Source of the DNA: Aeromicrobium phragmitis
GTDB lineage: Bacteria; Actinomycetota; Actinomycetes; Propionibacteriales; Nocardioidaceae
DNA length: 64,000 nt
NCBI RefSeq assembly: GCF_003674095.1
Contig: NZ_RDBF01000011.1
Span: 1 to 64,000, forward strand
Reading direction: 5' to 3'
Shown here: positions 61,295 through 64,000 of the stretch, piece by piece
Position numbering within the stretch: position 1 is the stretch's first letter
Layout of the letters: each line of letters opens with the position of its first letter
Position numbers and translations under genes: made by a program
Notes under the pieces: model-generated
The model's input: only the letters and a program-made list of their open reading frames with translations
Databases searched by the model: none
What the model was told of the DNA's origin: nothing

Positions 61295-61305
61295 GAGAGT
61301 GCTAG
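61279..61305. promoter_or_regulatory. CIRCE operator (HrcA site)
   Basis: TTAGCACTC, nine bases, GAGTGCTAG: matches the CIRCE inverted repeat except the last base. HrcA should repress groEL2, relieved by heat. It precedes a leader of roughly 125 bases. Confidence 0.95.
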
Positions 61306-61323
61306 ACCGGATCGGTCCGATGA

Positions 61324-63057
<1,734 letters not shown>

Positions 63058-63080
63058 TCGCCTGAGTCACCCGCACCACG

Positions 63081-63112
63081 CGAAGGCCCCCGGGATTTCC
63101 CGGGGGCCTTCG
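63081..63112. terminator. Rho-independent terminator after groEL2
   Basis: A perfect 14-bp stem (63081-63094 and 63099-63112, CGAAGGCCCCCGGG) with a four-base loop ATTT. It lies between groEL2 and the convergent ROK gene; the same CGAAGGCCCC word as the terminator at 23468. Confidence 0.9.
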
Positions 63113-63124
63113 TCGTCGCTTCGG

Positions 63125-64000
63125 TCAGATGGTGACGGCCTCGAGGGCGGCGCGCACCGCTCCGACGGCGGGGGCGCGGGCGCCGACGGTCGCTCGCGCA
63201 ACCTCGGTGCACACAGCGTTGGGCTCGAGGGCGTGGCGGCGCAGACCGTCGCGAACACCGGCGAGGAGCACGTCACCGGCCTTGGCCATGTCACCGCCGA
63301 CGACGATGAGCTCGGGCGGGAAGATCTGCGCGAGTGCCGCGGCCGCGCGATCCAGGTGCCGGCCGGCGTCCTCGATGAGCCGCCGGGCGCCGAGGTCGCC
63401 CTCGACCGCCCGGTCGACGAATTCGCGCACGGTGAGTCCGGACTCGAAGCTGCTGAACTGCTGGGTCAACGAGGTTCCGCCGACGTACGACTCCAGGCAT
63501 CCGCGACTGCCGCAGCGGCACAGGGGGCCGTCCTCGTCTATCGTGAGGTGACCGAGCTGCCCGGCCGCGCCGATGCGACCGCGGAAGATCCGGCCGTCCA
63601 GGACGAGGCCTGCGCCGATGCCCGAGGAGATCTTCAGGTAAGCCATCCGCCTGACCCCGAGCCCCGCTCCTTGGGCATACTCGGCCAGCGCATGGAGGTT
63701 GCCGTCGTTGTCGACCTGCGCCGGCACTCCGAACCGCTCACTCACCGCGTGTTCGTGACGACGCCGGTTTAACCGGGCAGGATCGAGCTGTGAGTTGATG
63801 ACGCCGTCCGCGCTGATCGGGGCCGGCAGCCCGACGCCCAGGGCACGCAGCGACACGGTGTCGTGGAGCTGCTCCACGAGCCGGTTCAGCATGCTCAGGG
63901 CGAGTTTGAGCCCGTCGCGGTAATCGCGGTCGATGTCGAGCGGTGCGCGTTCGCTCCCGAGAATGGTGCCGCCGAAATCGGCGAAGCAGACCCGTACGTG
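63125..64000 (-). CDS. ROK family protein, partial (right window edge)
   Basis: The gene runs off the right edge; 291 C-terminal residues are visible. They include the ROK fold: RVCFADFGGTI near the cut, NDGN in place of the usual ND-AN, GIGAGLVLDGRIFRG, GQLGHLTID and the zinc motif CRCGSRGCLE. The missing N-terminus would normally hold a helix-turn-helix (NagC/XylR regulators) or not (sugar kinases); the short visible DFGG phosphate motif and size suggest a NagC/XylR-type regulator of sugar use, but this is unproven. Confidence 0.85.
   Translation of the reverse strand, partial: HVRVCFADFGGTILGSERAPLDIDRDYRDGLKLALSMLNRLVEQLHDTVSLRALGVGLPAPISADGVINSQLDPARLNRRRHEHAVSERFGVPAQVDNDGNLHALAEYAQGAGLGVRRMAYLKISSGIGAGLVLDGRIFRGRIGAAGQLGHLTIDEDGPLCRCGSRGCLESYVGGTSLTQQFSSFESGLTVREFVDRAVEGDLGARRLIEDAGRHLDRAAAALAQIFPPELIVVGGDMAKAGDVLLAGVRDGLRRHALEPNAVCTEVARATVGARAPAVGAVRAALEAVTI

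Overview
The window is a 64 kb piece of a high-GC actinobacterial chromosome. I infer the family Nocardioidaceae (Aeromicrobium/Nocardioides type), not proven. The supporting features are a complete mce lipid-import operon, a methyltransferase/flavoreductase pair of the kind that makes 10-methyl (tuberculostearic) fatty acids, a fused MrpA-MrpB antiporter subunit, many leaderless -10 boxes just before start codons, and a threonine synthase / sulfur carrier / cold shock / groEL2 order that I recall from Streptomyces. No transposase, prophage, rRNA or CRISPR array is visible.

Layout. 1-8.9 kb: tRNA-Asp next to glutamyl-Q-tRNA(Asp) synthetase, a hemerythrin protein, a serine hydrolase lipoprotein, a TetR-controlled ABC-2 exporter, the KtrAB potassium uptake system and tRNA-Glu. 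8.9-13.6 kb: a zincin protease, a pirin, the 10-methyl fatty acid pair and exonuclease III. 13.6-19.8 kb: a minus-strand Mrp Na+/H+ antiporter operon (A/B fusion, C, D, E, F, G). 19.9-25.1 kb: a small membrane protein, a DnaQ-type exonuclease with a duplicated ribosome binding site, a VOC protein, a sortase-like protein followed by a secreted protein, an FMN-binding split-barrel protein and a PucR-type regulator. 25.4-36.1 kb: the mce operon, in which the MceG/Mkl ATPase is fused to the first YrbE permease, followed by YrbEB, MceA-F and two Mce-associated proteins.

36.2-47.5 kb: an MpaB-like oxygenase and TetR gene sharing a perfect operator, an MHS transporter, an ABC ATPase, a TSUP transporter, acyl-CoA dehydrogenase, purU, a bidirectional 30-bp repeat array, an AI-2E family protein, ung and two divergent MFS transporters. 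47.5-54 kb: an acetyltransferase, two CNNM/CBS transporters, and trehalose synthesis (otsA, otsB) around a DUF3263 and a LytR_C gene. 54-55.1 kb: an AbiEi-N/DUF559 gene bracketed by inverted repeats. 55.2-63.1 kb: a SAM riboswitch controlling a threonine-synthase-like gene and a CysO-like carrier, a tandem palindromic repeat, a cold shock gene, a four-gene membrane/cupredoxin cassette of unknown function, and groEL2 under promoter/CIRCE control. The window ends inside a ROK-family gene.

The most interesting places are the ATPase-permease fusion heading the mce operon, the SAM-controlled thrC-like/CysO-like pair whose carrier ends in Gly-Gly-Cys, the sortase-like/secreted pair, the cupredoxin-membrane cassette, the repeat-bracketed DUF559 gene, and an 80-bp insertion with a 10-bp direct repeat between mceB and mceC. 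All function calls come from reading motifs; no database search was run.
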